Notes under the pieces: model-generated
The model's input: only the letters and a program-made list of their open reading frames with translations
Told to the model about the DNA's origin: nothing
The model's database searches: none
Position numbers and translations under genes: made by a program
Source: Molossus alvarezi
Lineage: Eukaryota > Chordata > Mammalia > Chiroptera > Molossidae
Assembly (NCBI GenBank): GCA_037176705.1
Contig: CM073895.1
Span: 4,445,051 to 4,509,050, forward strand
Length of the DNA stretch: 64,000 bases
Direction: 5' to 3'
Part shown: positions 52,642-62,582 of the stretch, in pieces
Numbering within the stretch: the first letter of the stretch is position 1
How the letters are laid out: each line of letters starts with the position of its first letter

Positions 52642-54002
52642 CTGCAGGAGAAGTCCAGGCAGGAGCAATCAGTGCTTCGTACACGTTCCCGCCATCATCG
52701 CCCGCCGTGCCGCGGGAACCCGCAGCCCTTCCAGCGTGCGTGCTCCTCCACACAGGACACAATAAAGTTCTGCTTTATGACTCCAATAAGCCTTCTTTCC
52801 CCCCCAGTTAATAAAGTGATCAATTATGTATATCAATAGCAACAGCGTTTTGCTGTGAAGTGCTGCTATCAGAAGGAAAGAAAGCCTGTGTCTACCCGGG
52901 TTCGTTGGGTCTGAGCTGAGACTGGACACGTGGGTGCCGCTCACCCTTCACCCTACGTAAACCACGCCAAGTGCTCTCCTCAGGGAATCTGTTCAGAAAG
53001 AAAAAACTATTCCACTACACAGAAATGCCACGCATTCGATCAGAGTTCTGTCAAAGGAAACCCCATGAATATTCGCCCTTGAAAGTCAAAGACAAGTAAA
53101 TAAAATTGTACAACCCACACACACGTCCAATTCAACCTCAGTGCGGAAGGCATCACACGAAGCAGTTGCCCCGCTATCCTGTAGTTAAAACAGAAGCCCC
53201 CGCAGCACAAGGCCCCCCACCGGCTCTCCAGTGCTCCGAGAAGTCAGCGTGATGGGACACGCACCTCGCCGGGAGGACAGACGACAGAGGATGGGTCTAA
53301 CTGGACAGAGGGACAAAGAAAGTGACAACAAATGTCCACCTTCCTCTTTGCCTGCCTCACAGCCACCAAGACATCCCCAGAAAGACTTCTCAGTTGCCAG
53401 GAACACTGCACTGTCTCTGGCTGGCCCCTCAGGTCTATTTTTGGGGAGATCATGTTTGATTTGGTATTAGCCTCAGGGATCATTTTGGTCTATCAGAGGT
53501 GCTGCTGAATGATTAGCTCTATCCAGATGGTCTGTCAAGGAGAACACATTTTATTTTGGGGGGCAACCCCACCATTCTGACAACAGAAGCCATGTCTGGG
53601 TCACTGACAACATGCCACAAGGACCTGAAAAACCAGCCATCTGGACAGAGGACTCGGAGCAGGTCCCGGGGAGGAGGCCGAGGGCAGGCACTGCTCTCGG
53701 TTCAGGTTCTGGAACCAGATCCACAGGAGAGCAGTCACGGGGACAGTCAATCAAAGGGTCAAGGTTAAAGGGAAAACTATATTCTTCTATAATTTCTACA
53801 ACTTTCCAGTATCTTCCAATCCCAGGACTAATGAGTTTTTTCACCAATGAATAAAGGCGAAACTCTACTATACTTTAGTAACATCTTTGGTATGTTATTT
53901 AAATATTTATAATGGACTAAATTATCCAGATGTGAGACAACCAGGACATGTGTACAGGCTTACCCGAGGTTTTAAACAAGGAATTCTTAACAACGCCAAG
54001 AG

Positions 54003-54237
54003 GGCCCTGGCCGGTTTTGCTCAGCAGTTGGAGCGTCGGCCTGCGGTCCAGAAAGACCTGGGTTCAGTTCCCGCTAAGGGCATGTGCCTCGGTTGTGGTT
54101 TGTCCCCAGCCCTGGTTGGGTCGTGTGGGTGGCAGCCACTCGATGTGTCTGTCCCTTTCACACTGATGCCCCCCTCCCCACTCTATCTGAACAAAAAAAT
54201 GGAAAAATGTCCTTGGGTGAGGGTGAAAAAAAAAAAG
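54003..54237 (+). mobile_element. Ves SINE, form A, first of a serial pair
   Basis: Flanked by AACGCCAAGAG (ending 54002) and AACTCCAAGAG (54238-54248). Confidence 0.92.
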
Positions 54238-54248
54238 AACTCCAAGAG

Positions 54249-54513
54249 GGCCCTGGCCAGTTTTGCTCAGTGGTTAGAGCATTGGCCCATGGACTAGAGT
54301 CCCGGGTTTGGTTCCCGCTAGGGGCACGTACCTCGGTTACAGTTTGTCCCGGGCCCCGGTTGGGGTCATGTGGGTGGCAACCAGTCGATGTGTCTCTCTC
54401 ATATCAATGTTTCTCTCTCTCTCCCCATCCCTCTTCCCCTCCTGCTCTACCTGAAGATAAATGCAAAAAAAAAAAAAAAAAAAGTCCTCGGGTGAGGATT
54501 AAAAAAAAAAAAA
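54249..54513 (+). mobile_element. Ves SINE, form A, second of a serial pair
   Basis: Starts directly after the middle target copy and is followed by GACCCCCAAGAG at about 54514-54525. The tail has an internal A-run before GTCCTCGGGTGAGGAT. Confidence 0.92.
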
Positions 54514-55039
54514 GACCCCCAAGAGGAAGACAGTAACTGCGAAGGGAAAGACTCGTTCCGAAGGAGAGGCTGTGGGAGGCCAAGGTGCCCCTCGGGCTGG
54601 TTTCTTCATCTGAGGGGTAGATGGCTGGGGGTGGAGTGACCTCCAAGAGGCTTTCTGACTTCACATGATTCTGTTTCTCAGAAAATAAACAGCTGGACCT
54701 GAGCTGCGCAGCGTGTCCTTTAAACCAGGCAGAGACGGTCGCTGCTCGTTTAGACAGAGGCTCACCGGCACGTGCTGCTGTTTCATACCAGCAGCTTCTT
54801 GCAAGTTGGTGTTTCATTCTTCACTGGGAAAGGGTCAAGGATCCTGCTGAGCATCCTCTGCCTCCGGGAAAGAGGTGGACGCCTGCCCTCTCAGGCACTG
54901 AACCTCTTTCCTCCATCCTGTCTGTGCTGTAGCCTTGGGGAATGGACTACTACATAGTTCTTAGTTGACGGCCCACCTCCTTTCTCTCCACCCAGTCACC
55001 TTGTACTTTACTCTGCGGTAACACAACAACCTTCAAGTT

Positions 55040-55260
55040 CAGGGGTTAGGAATACTGACTTTGGAATCAAGTGGCCTGTGTTTGGAGACCTGATCTGTCA
55101 CTTCGAAGCTGTGTGGCTTTAGGCCAATGAGCTTTCTGACCCTTAGCTTTCTCAGCTGCAAAAGGGGACAATAACAATGGTCAGGGATGGTGTGACCGAC
55201 ATGAAACGGTGACTGTACAGTGCTTCGCGCGGCACCCGGCACTCACAGAAATGTACGCAC
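55040..55260 (+). repeat. MIR element
   Basis: Long MIR match in order: ACTTTGGAATCAAGTGGCCT, then GCTGTGTGGCTTTAGGCCAA, then CTCAGCTGCAAAAGGGG. Confidence 0.75.
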
Positions 55261-55989
55261 TGCAGCTGTTTTCTCCTTTGAACCTGTGGACAACAGAGCC
55301 GCTCCTCCAGATGTACCGTGAGGAACATGTGAGGGAACACGCGTCCGAGTGCTCACCCATGCCCTGCACACGGCAGGAATTTAATCACGATGGCTATCAT
55401 TCTTATCGCAATTCCATTTCGGTACTGCTTTGGCAGCACGCACAGTGAACCTGGGGCAATTGGGAGAGGGCACCACCCAGTGCAAGGGAAACAGGAACAT
55501 TCATCCATGTCACTGTCCGGGCTGGCGACAATTCACTGAGCTGCAGCCTTAGGACCCGAGCACTGCTCTCTCGGGGTGTCTTCAAGTGCAATGAAAACAC
55601 AAGACTCCCAGAGGAGACGGCTCAGTACTCACCTGCAGCTCCTCCCCCTTCCCTGCTGCAGGTTTCTTTCCCTGCCAATGCCCTTCCGCACGCAGGTCAT
55701 CCCTCGCCACACTTACCATATGCACCTGGACTAAAGCCCATTGTTTTAAGCAAATAAGTGACTGTTAACTGATGGCAAATAAAATATCTCTCTTCAGGTA
55801 GGTTTAGTTATGAGAGATGTAAAAGGGGCTTGTTCCTTCCTAAAGAGTCATTACAAATTATTTTTTCCAGCAAATTTTAATGGTTCTTTCCACAACCTCA
55901 TAAAAGTTACAAGTGCAGGATTAGACAGATTTGACAAACCTGGGTTAGACTACTATTTCCTGATTGTTAAAATTAAACTAGATTGTTAA

Positions 55990-56150
55990 ATTAAAGGAGG
56001 GATAAATGGTGATGGAAGGAGACTCAACTTGGGGTGGTGAACACGCAATACAATTTAGAGATGATGTATTATAGGACTATACACCTAAAACCTGTACTAT
56101 AATTTTATTAACCAATGTCACCCCAATAAATTCAATAAAATAAAATTAAC
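55990..56150 (+). mobile_element. L1 3'-end fragment
   Basis: Ends TTATTAACCAATGTCACCCC, then AATAAATTCAATAAAA, a typical laurasiatherian L1 3' terminus. Only the tail is present. Confidence 0.65.
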
Positions 56151-56839
56151 TAGATGACGAGGAAGCAGAGTATCTAGTCTGCAAGGCCTTCTTTAATCGC
56201 AGTAATAAATGGCTTAATGTGCTATTGATTAAGTACTAGAAACGAGAAGTTTCATTTTTAATAAATATCACTTTCAATAAAAGGTTAGATTGGGCTTTTC
56301 ATCATAACTGAATAGCTAAGGTCACTGGTTCAATATTCCCTAAATAATAAACTCTTCCATTATCATAAAAATACCTATATCATTTCAAAACATGTGCTGT
56401 CATTAAAAATAATAGCTAAAGTTACATATTTATTTCTAAAATTCTATAATAAAATTAAGAGATGCATCATGTTTTAAGCATGAAAAGTTTTGTTTAATCA
56501 TCTGGTTATATTTTTAATAAAAAGTAAATATAAGCCCAACCTAAATAGATAATAAAATTCATAGTGAAAAGGCCCTGTGACCTATCGAAATTAGTGGTTT
56601 GCTAAAACTGTTGGATTATTTGCTACACAGTATAAAAACGAAATTCCTGCAATAAGGCACAGGAAAGAAGGAAAAGGCATACAGACCAGAAAGGGAAGGG
56701 GAACTGTCTCTGCAGACATCATCTGCAGAGAAACCACCATCTACACAAAGCTACCAAGTGACTGTATGTAGTAAGGTCCTGGGATACAGGGCTAAAACGC
56801 AGACGTCATTTAATTCCACATACAAAAAACCTGCAATTT

Positions 56840-57130
56840 AAAAAAGACAATGCTATTTAGAGTACCATCGACAAAGGCCAACTACTTAGGGTAAATCCAA
56901 CAGTATGTGCAGAACCTGTGCACTGCAACCACCACACACGCACAGGAGCGAAAGCCCGGGAAGAACGAGAGAGGAGCCGCCTTCACGCACCGGAAGGCTC
57001 CGTGCTTTTAAGAGGTCACGTTTCCCCAAAGTGCGGTACAGGTTCAATGCGATCCAACTGAAATCCCAGCATCAACAACTGGGGGGAGAGAGGACAGAGC
57101 AGAGTTTTGTATGTTACTGAAGTTAAGCCA
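56840..57130 (+). mobile_element. L1 ORF2 fragment
   Basis: Includes TACAGGTTCAATGCGATCC, matching the conserved L1 ORF2 pattern. The frame is broken. Confidence 0.6.
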
Positions 57131-57357
57131 GTATAAATTCAAATCAGAGCGTTATAACTCGAGTATGTGAAATGTAATCACAAAGAAAATAGTTATAAAA
57201 TATATACAAAAGGAAAAGAGAAGGGAATTAAAATGCAAGAAATCAGTTAATCACAAAAGATAGTAATGTGGAAAATGAGGAACAAAAGCTATAAGGTAAA
57301 TAGAAGACAAATAGCAAAGTGGCAAAAATAAGGCCATTTTATCAATAATTACTTTAA

Positions 57358-57623
57358 GCCCTGTCCAGCGTGCTCCGTAGTTAGAGTGTCGGCCTCTGAA
57401 CCAAAGGGTCTCGAGTTTGGTTCCTGACACACACCTGGGTTGCAGGTTTGGTCCCCAGCCCCAGTTGGGCTGGGTCATGTTTTGGAGGTGACCTATAGAT
57501 GCATCTTTCTCAAATCGATGTTTCTCGCTCTCTCTGTCCCCCGCCCCTCGCTCCCTCTCTTCTACACTCTAAAAATCAACAGAAAAAAATATCCTTGGGT
57601 GAGGATTAAAAAAAAAAAAAAAA
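57358..57623 (+). mobile_element. Ves SINE, form A-like
   Basis: Starts GCCCTGTCCAGCGTGCTCC and ends ATATCCTTGGGTGAGGAT with an A-run. Confidence 0.85.
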
Positions 57624-58090
57624 GCAGACACTGGCAGAATGGATTAAAAAAAATGACCAACTATATTCTATCTACAGAGATCAGCTTTAGATCCAAAAAC
57701 ACAAATAGGTTAAAAGTGAAAGAATGAAAAAAGACATTGCTTGCAAATAGTAACCCCCCCCCCCAAAGGGATGGCTATACTAACAGACAAAATAGACATT
57801 AAATCAAAAAGGTTACAAGACACAAAGGACATAATATGTCAACAAAAGGCTCAATATAGGAAGAAGATAAATAGTTACAAACATTCACGTACTCAATGAT
57901 GAACCATCAAAATGTATAAAGCAAAAATCAACAGAGTTGAACGGAGAATACATAGCTTCACAGTAATAGTCAGAGACTCAATATCTCACTCTCAGACAGA
58001 AGACAAGGAAACAGAGGACTTGAGCAACACAATAACTCAACTAGATCTAGCATATATGGGATTTCTACCCAAAAACAGAACATACATTCT

Positions 58091-58340
58091 TTTAAAAAAT
58101 GTATTCATTTTTATTTTACTAAAATATATTTTTATTGATTTTTTTTTAGAGAAAGGGGAAGGGAGAGAGAAAGAGAGAGAAACATCGATGTGACAGAGAT
58201 ACGTGGATCAGCTGCCTCCTGTACACCTGCTACTGGGGATGGAGCCTGCAACCCAGGCATGTGCCCTGACTGGGAATCGAACCAGGACCTCAGTCCATGG
58301 GACGATGCTCAATACACTGAGCCACATCAGCTGGCAGGGC
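58091..58340 (-). mobile_element. Ves SINE, form B
   Basis: Inverted form B. Target copies CAGAACATACATTCTT (58076-58091) and CAGAACACACATTCTT (58341-58356) flank it. Confidence 0.88.
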
Positions 58341-58356
58341 CAGAACACACATTCTT

Positions 58357-58401
58357 GGTTTATAGGTCGACACTCAACCACTGAGCCACACTGTCCAGGC
58401 T
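58357..58401 (-). mobile_element. SINE head fragment, about 45 bp
   Basis: Only the inverted head GACACTCAACCACTGAGCCA, then CACTGTCCAGGC, is present. It lies between the second and third copies (GGAACATACATTCTT, 58403-58417) of the same target. Confidence 0.8.
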
Positions 58402-58570
58402 TGGAACATACATTCTTAAGTACACACGGGACAGTCTCCAGGACATATGCTAAGCCACAAAGGAAGTCTCAATAGGTTTAAAAAATACAGATATCAATGG
58501 AATGAAGTCAGAAACCAGCAATAGAAAGACAACTGGAAAATCCATAAATCTGGAAATTAAACAACATATT

Positions 58571-58791
58571 AAAAAAATTTTTTTTTGTTCTTTATTGATT
58601 TTAGATAGAGAGAAAGGGAGAAGGAGAGAGATAGAATCATCAAAGAGAGAGAACATCAACTGGTCGCCTCCTGCATGACCCTCACTGGGGAATTATGCCC
58701 ACAACCTGGGCATGTGCCCTGACCGGGAACTGAACCGGCGACCTCTTGGTGCACGGGTCGACGCTCAACCACTGAGCCACACCGGCCAGGC
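58571..58791 (-). mobile_element. Ves SINE, form B, with perfect 13-bp duplication
   Basis: TAAACAACATATT occurs at 58558-58570 and 58792-58804. The insertion splits the old L1. Confidence 0.96.
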
Positions 58792-59382
58792 TAAACAACA
58801 TATTTTTAAACAACCAATGGATCAAAGAAAAAAATCACAAGGAAAATTAGAAAATACTTAGGAGATAAATGAAAAGAACACACTAGACTAAACTTATGGG
58901 ATGCGGAGAAAACAATGCTAAGGAGGACATTTACAGCAATAAACATTTATAGTAGAAACCAAGAAGGATCTCAAACCAACAACCTAACTTGACAAGTGAA
59001 GGAACTAGAAAAAACCTCAAAGCTAGCAGAAGGAAACAATAAAGATTAGAGCAGAGATAAATGACATTGAGAATAGGAAAATAATAGGGAAAATTAATGA
59101 AGAAAAAAAAAAATCAATGAAACCAAAAGTCAGTTCTTCAGAAAGTTTCTTCAATACCTTAGTGACTGACCAAAGGAAAAAAGAGAAGATTCAAATTACT
59201 AAACTCAGAAATGACTGTGGTGATATCACTAATGATTTTATAGAAACAAAAAAGGATTAGAAATAGAACTACTGGACATATAACCAAAAACAGCATTCGC
59301 CACCACCCTCAGATGCAAATACTTTAAAATCTTTTAGCATTTTTCTCATTTGTATTTCTCATCTTGTTTAAAGATGCTTACA

Positions 59383-59490
59383 CAGTCGGCCCTCCGTATC
59401 TGTGGGTTTTTCATCTGCAGATTCAACCAACCATAAATCAAAAATATATGACTATGTAAATACAGTCCAAAGCGGAATCAAATAATATAC
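59383..59490. mobile_element. Tigger-like (TcMar) transposon end
   Basis: CAGTCGGCCCTCCGTATCTG, then GATTCAACCAACCATAAATC, is the pattern of Tigger-group termini. The rest of the element is not recognisable. Confidence 0.65.
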
Positions 59491-60109
59491 TATGATTTCA
59501 TTTCTTTTCTGAACAACTTTTTATTATTCCTGGAGCTAACAACTGCCTCATTTTTTTTCCCATTTGCTTTGGTTTTCCGTGTGTCACAGGTACTTTTCCA
59601 AACCCTCGCAGTACGACCCTTGAAGGCGCCAATACTGCTCCCCACACTGCAACACCAGTCCCAGCTCTGCTCCCCAGAGGCCGCCTTCCCAGAGCGCTCT
59701 GCACTGGGTTCCCTGTCACCGACTCCTGCGGTATCTTTCCTGGGCCGGCCCCCTTTTCTGTAGCAAATGCCGTTCTCTTCCTTGGTTTTCGTCTTCACTT
59801 TGGTAGAGCTCCAGCGCCAGCGGCTCCCTTTACAACGGAGGTGGGAGCGAACGCGTCTCAGGCTGTGTGCGTCTCAGATTCTGCCTCTGTCCTTGACAGG
59901 GCCTGAGGACGGAGTCCTAGCTCGGAAATACTTCCCCTCGGGGCTTTACTGTACTCTCCACTGTCTTCTAGCTTATAGCACTACTGGTGAGATACCCATG
60001 TCAATCCAACTTCCAGCCCTTTGTGACCTGTTTGGAAACTTCTAGGACTCTCTTTCACCTATGGTTTCCCTTAGTTACGGGTCTTTTCCCATCCACTGTG
60101 CTAGTTACT
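59491..60109. other. Intronic stretch, no gene recognised
   Basis: Mostly unique or too old to name. The minus-strand frame at 59490-59798 includes a GGRPRK stretch like an AT-hook, but nothing else supports a gene. Confidence 0.5.
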
Positions 60110-60124
60110 TGACTGGCTCTTTTC

Positions 60125-60379
60125 TTTCTTCTTTTTTTTAAATAGAAGATTGGGAAACATTGTTTTTTGTTCAATTTTTTTTCCGTTATCAATTTTAGAG
60201 AGAGGAAGGGAGGAAGGAAAGAGAGGGATAGAAACACTGATGAGAGAGAACATTGACTGGCGGCCTCCTGCACGCCCCCCACTGGGGATTGGGCCCACAG
60301 CCTGGGCATGTGCCCTGACCGGGAATCGATCCTCTTGGTGCAGGGTCGATGCTCAACCACTGAGCCACACCAGCCTGGC
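60125..60379 (-). mobile_element. Ves SINE, form B, with extra 3' sequence
   Basis: Target copies TGACTGGCTCTTTT (60110-60123) and TGACTGGCCCTTTT (from 60380) enclose the SINE, its A-tail, about 40 extra bases and a second A-run. Confidence 0.8.
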
Positions 60380-60394
60380 TGACTGGCCCTTTTC

Positions 60395-60625
60395 ATAGAG
60401 AGTCTCCTATCTTCTCATTGTGAGAAATTTTCTTACATTAATTGTTGAATAATATCTTCCTGCCTTTCACTTTATTTAATGTCTAAGAATTGATCTTCTA
60501 ATTTATTTTTACTTTTGTGGCAATTCCCTCATCTTTATCCTGCAGCCCTTCCACAGAATTTTATATCTTACTTTTAACTTCCAAATGCTCCCTTTTAATA
60601 CATTTCTTCTGACAGTACCACCGCG
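60395..60625 (-). mobile_element. Old L1 fragment, antisense
   Basis: Antisense L1-like TTATCCTGCAGCCCTTCCAC, then TTTTAACTTCCAAATGCTC. Confidence 0.5.
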
Positions 60626-61103
60626 CTCTTAATCCCTACGTATTCTGAGGACAATCTCGTTGCGAGCCCCTCGCTGTCTGTGGTCTCAGACTCACACTGC
60701 AGCTCCCCTCAGCATCTCATGTTCCCTGGCAGTCGGTCTACAGGGAACAGGAACACCCCGGAGCTGGCTGGACGCGCTCCGTGTGAACAGCCCTCGCATC
60801 TGATGAGCTTCTCTGGGAGATGCGCGGGAGGGACCTGAAGTTTCACGTGCCAATCTTTTCTGTGACTGGTTTAGTCTCTTCAGGAGCGCCCACAGAACAC
60901 ATGGAAAAAGGGGGGAAGTCCTGCCTTTGTTGGGGAACCATTCTCTCCCTCTACTGTGTCTATGTCTAGGCTCTAAAGACTCGGGTTTAATTTCTCCAGC
61001 GAATAAACCTCTTGTCTGCTGCATGGCAGCTAAAGCCTCTCCTCTCATCAACACCGAGAACTAGGGTGTAAAAGGAAAAGCCTTTATCAAAAAAAGGGTA
61101 TCC

Positions 61104-61310
61104 ACCTGACCGATGTGGCTCAGTGGCTGAGCGTGGACCCATGAGCCAAGAGGTCATAGGTTCGATTCCCGGTCAGGGCACATGCCGGGTTGTGGGCCCA
61201 ATCCCCAGTGGGGGGTATGCAGGAGGCGGCCAATCGATGTTCTCTTATCAATGTTCTCTCTCTTTCTCTCTCCCTTCTTCTCTCTCTCTAATATCAATAA
61301 AGAAAAAAAA
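61104..61310 (+). mobile_element. Ves SINE, form B, first of a serial trio
   Basis: Between AAAAAGGGTATCC (61091-61103) and AAAAGGATATCCTG (about 61309-61322). Confidence 0.92.
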
Positions 61311-61322
61311 AAGGATATCCTG

Positions 61323-61402
61323 GGAGGGGGTGGGATGAGGAGGAGGGTGTCTAGGAGGGAAAAAGGAGAAACATCTGTAACAAAAATAAATTAATAAAAA
61401 AA
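61323..61402 (+). mobile_element. A-tailed retroposon fragment, possibly L1 3' end
   Basis: About 80 bases: a G-rich stretch followed by GTAACAAAAATAAATTAATA and an A-run. It lies between the second and third copies of the AAGGRTATCCTG target, so it seems to be a separate insertion. Confidence 0.6.
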
Positions 61403-61416
61403 AAAAGGGTATCCTG

Positions 61417-61597
61417 TCCGGTCGGTGTGGCTCCATGGTTGAGTGTCGACCCTGCACCAAGAGGTCACTGGTTCAATTTCCAGTCAGGGCACGTGCCCAG
61501 GTTGTGGGCCTGATCCCCAGTGGGGGGCATGCAATCGATGGTCTCTCTCATTGATGTTTCTCTCTCTCTCCCTCCCTAAAATCAATAAAGGAAGAAA
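61417..61597 (+). mobile_element. Ves SINE, form B, last of a serial trio
   Basis: Between AAAGGGTATCCTG (ending 61416) and AAAGGGTATCCTG (ending 61609). The body is shortened after GGGGGGCATGCA. Confidence 0.92.
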
Positions 61598-61624
61598 AAG
61601 GGTATCCTGTTTTAAATTGCAGTT

Positions 61625-61990
61625 GTTTATTTACTAGTGAGAGTGAGTCTTTTCCCATATGTTTATTTGCATTTTAGATTTCTTCTTCAGAAATACTTGT
61701 TTCCGTTGTATTGTTTTTCTATTAGGGTATTCATCTTCTTTTTGATTTCCAAGAGTTCTTAATATATATCAGAAACATGAATCTTTTATCAAATAAATAC
61801 ATTGTCGATTCCATTGAGTATTTTGTGTTTATGATTTTTTTTTCCGTTTTATTTTTTTCCTGTAACAGACTCAGAAGTTTCTCATTTTTACAAAATCAAA
61901 GCTATCAATTGTGTCTTTTCTGATCTGTGCTGTGGCATCATGCTTGGAAAAGTCTCCTGACTCCAATCTCATCATATTTGCATCCTTTAA
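61625..61990 (-). mobile_element. Old L1 fragment, antisense
   Basis: AT-rich antisense L1-like sequence, for example TTTTGATTTCCAAGAGTTCT and TTTTATCAAATAAATACATT. Confidence 0.55.
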
Positions 61991-62370
61991 ATAATTAAGC
62001 AACTCACGAGGTTGAGCAACTCCCTTTTTCCTCATCTGAATTCTAGGGAGGAGACTGTCTCCGGAAGCAAGGTGACAATGCCCCTCTCTACTCTGACTTC
62101 CCACCTCCCCCTACAGAGCAGGCTGTCACCGTGAGGACACCAGTGTCTGAACCTGATGGACAGGGCAGGACAGACTAGGCCAGGCTTCTCCAGGTGGGTG
62201 TGGCAGGGCCCCGGGGAACCTTCTAGGGCATCCACAGGTCAAACTATGTTCCTAGTAAATCTAAGCTGCTTTTGGTCCTTTCTTCGTTTTCCCATGAGGC
62301 CACATGATGCACGATGACATCACTGTTCTGATGGCTAATAGAATGCGTACTGTGTATTCTAGAAATTTCT

Positions 62371-62582
62371 TTCTTTTTTGTGACTGAAGGATATTTTTTC
62401 CATTGATTTTTAGATAGAGTGGAAGGAAGGGAGGGAGGGAGGGAGAGGGGGAGGAAGAGGGAGAGAGAAAGAAACATCAATCAGTTGCCTCCCGCACAAC
62501 CCAGACCCAGGCGGAGGTTCAAACCTGAAACCCTTTGGGTCTGAGGGCCGATACTCTAACCCCTGAGCCAAATGGGCTAGGG
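62371..62582 (-). mobile_element. Ves SINE, form A-like
   Basis: Flanked by CTAGAAATTTCT (62359-62370) and CTAGAGATTTCT (62583-62594), with a single difference. Confidence 0.92.

Larger units (their letters stand above)
57640..59280 (+). mobile_element. Old L1 ORF2 remnant, interrupted by three SINE segments
   Basis: Recognisable L1 ORF2-like blocks lie at 57640-58090, 58418-58570 and 58792-59280, such as CAAAAAGGTTACAAGACAC and AAACCAAAAGTCAGTTCTTC. Stops and gaps make it inactive. Confidence 0.75.

Noticed and set aside
57640..59280. L1 ORF2-like sequence as a possible active retrotransposon
   Set aside because: Many stops, gaps and three SINE segments interrupt it. It is an old inactive fragment.
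59490..59798. 102-codon minus-strand frame with GGRPRK, like an AT-hook
   Set aside because: A single short basic match in otherwise low-information sequence; no gene context or splice signals.
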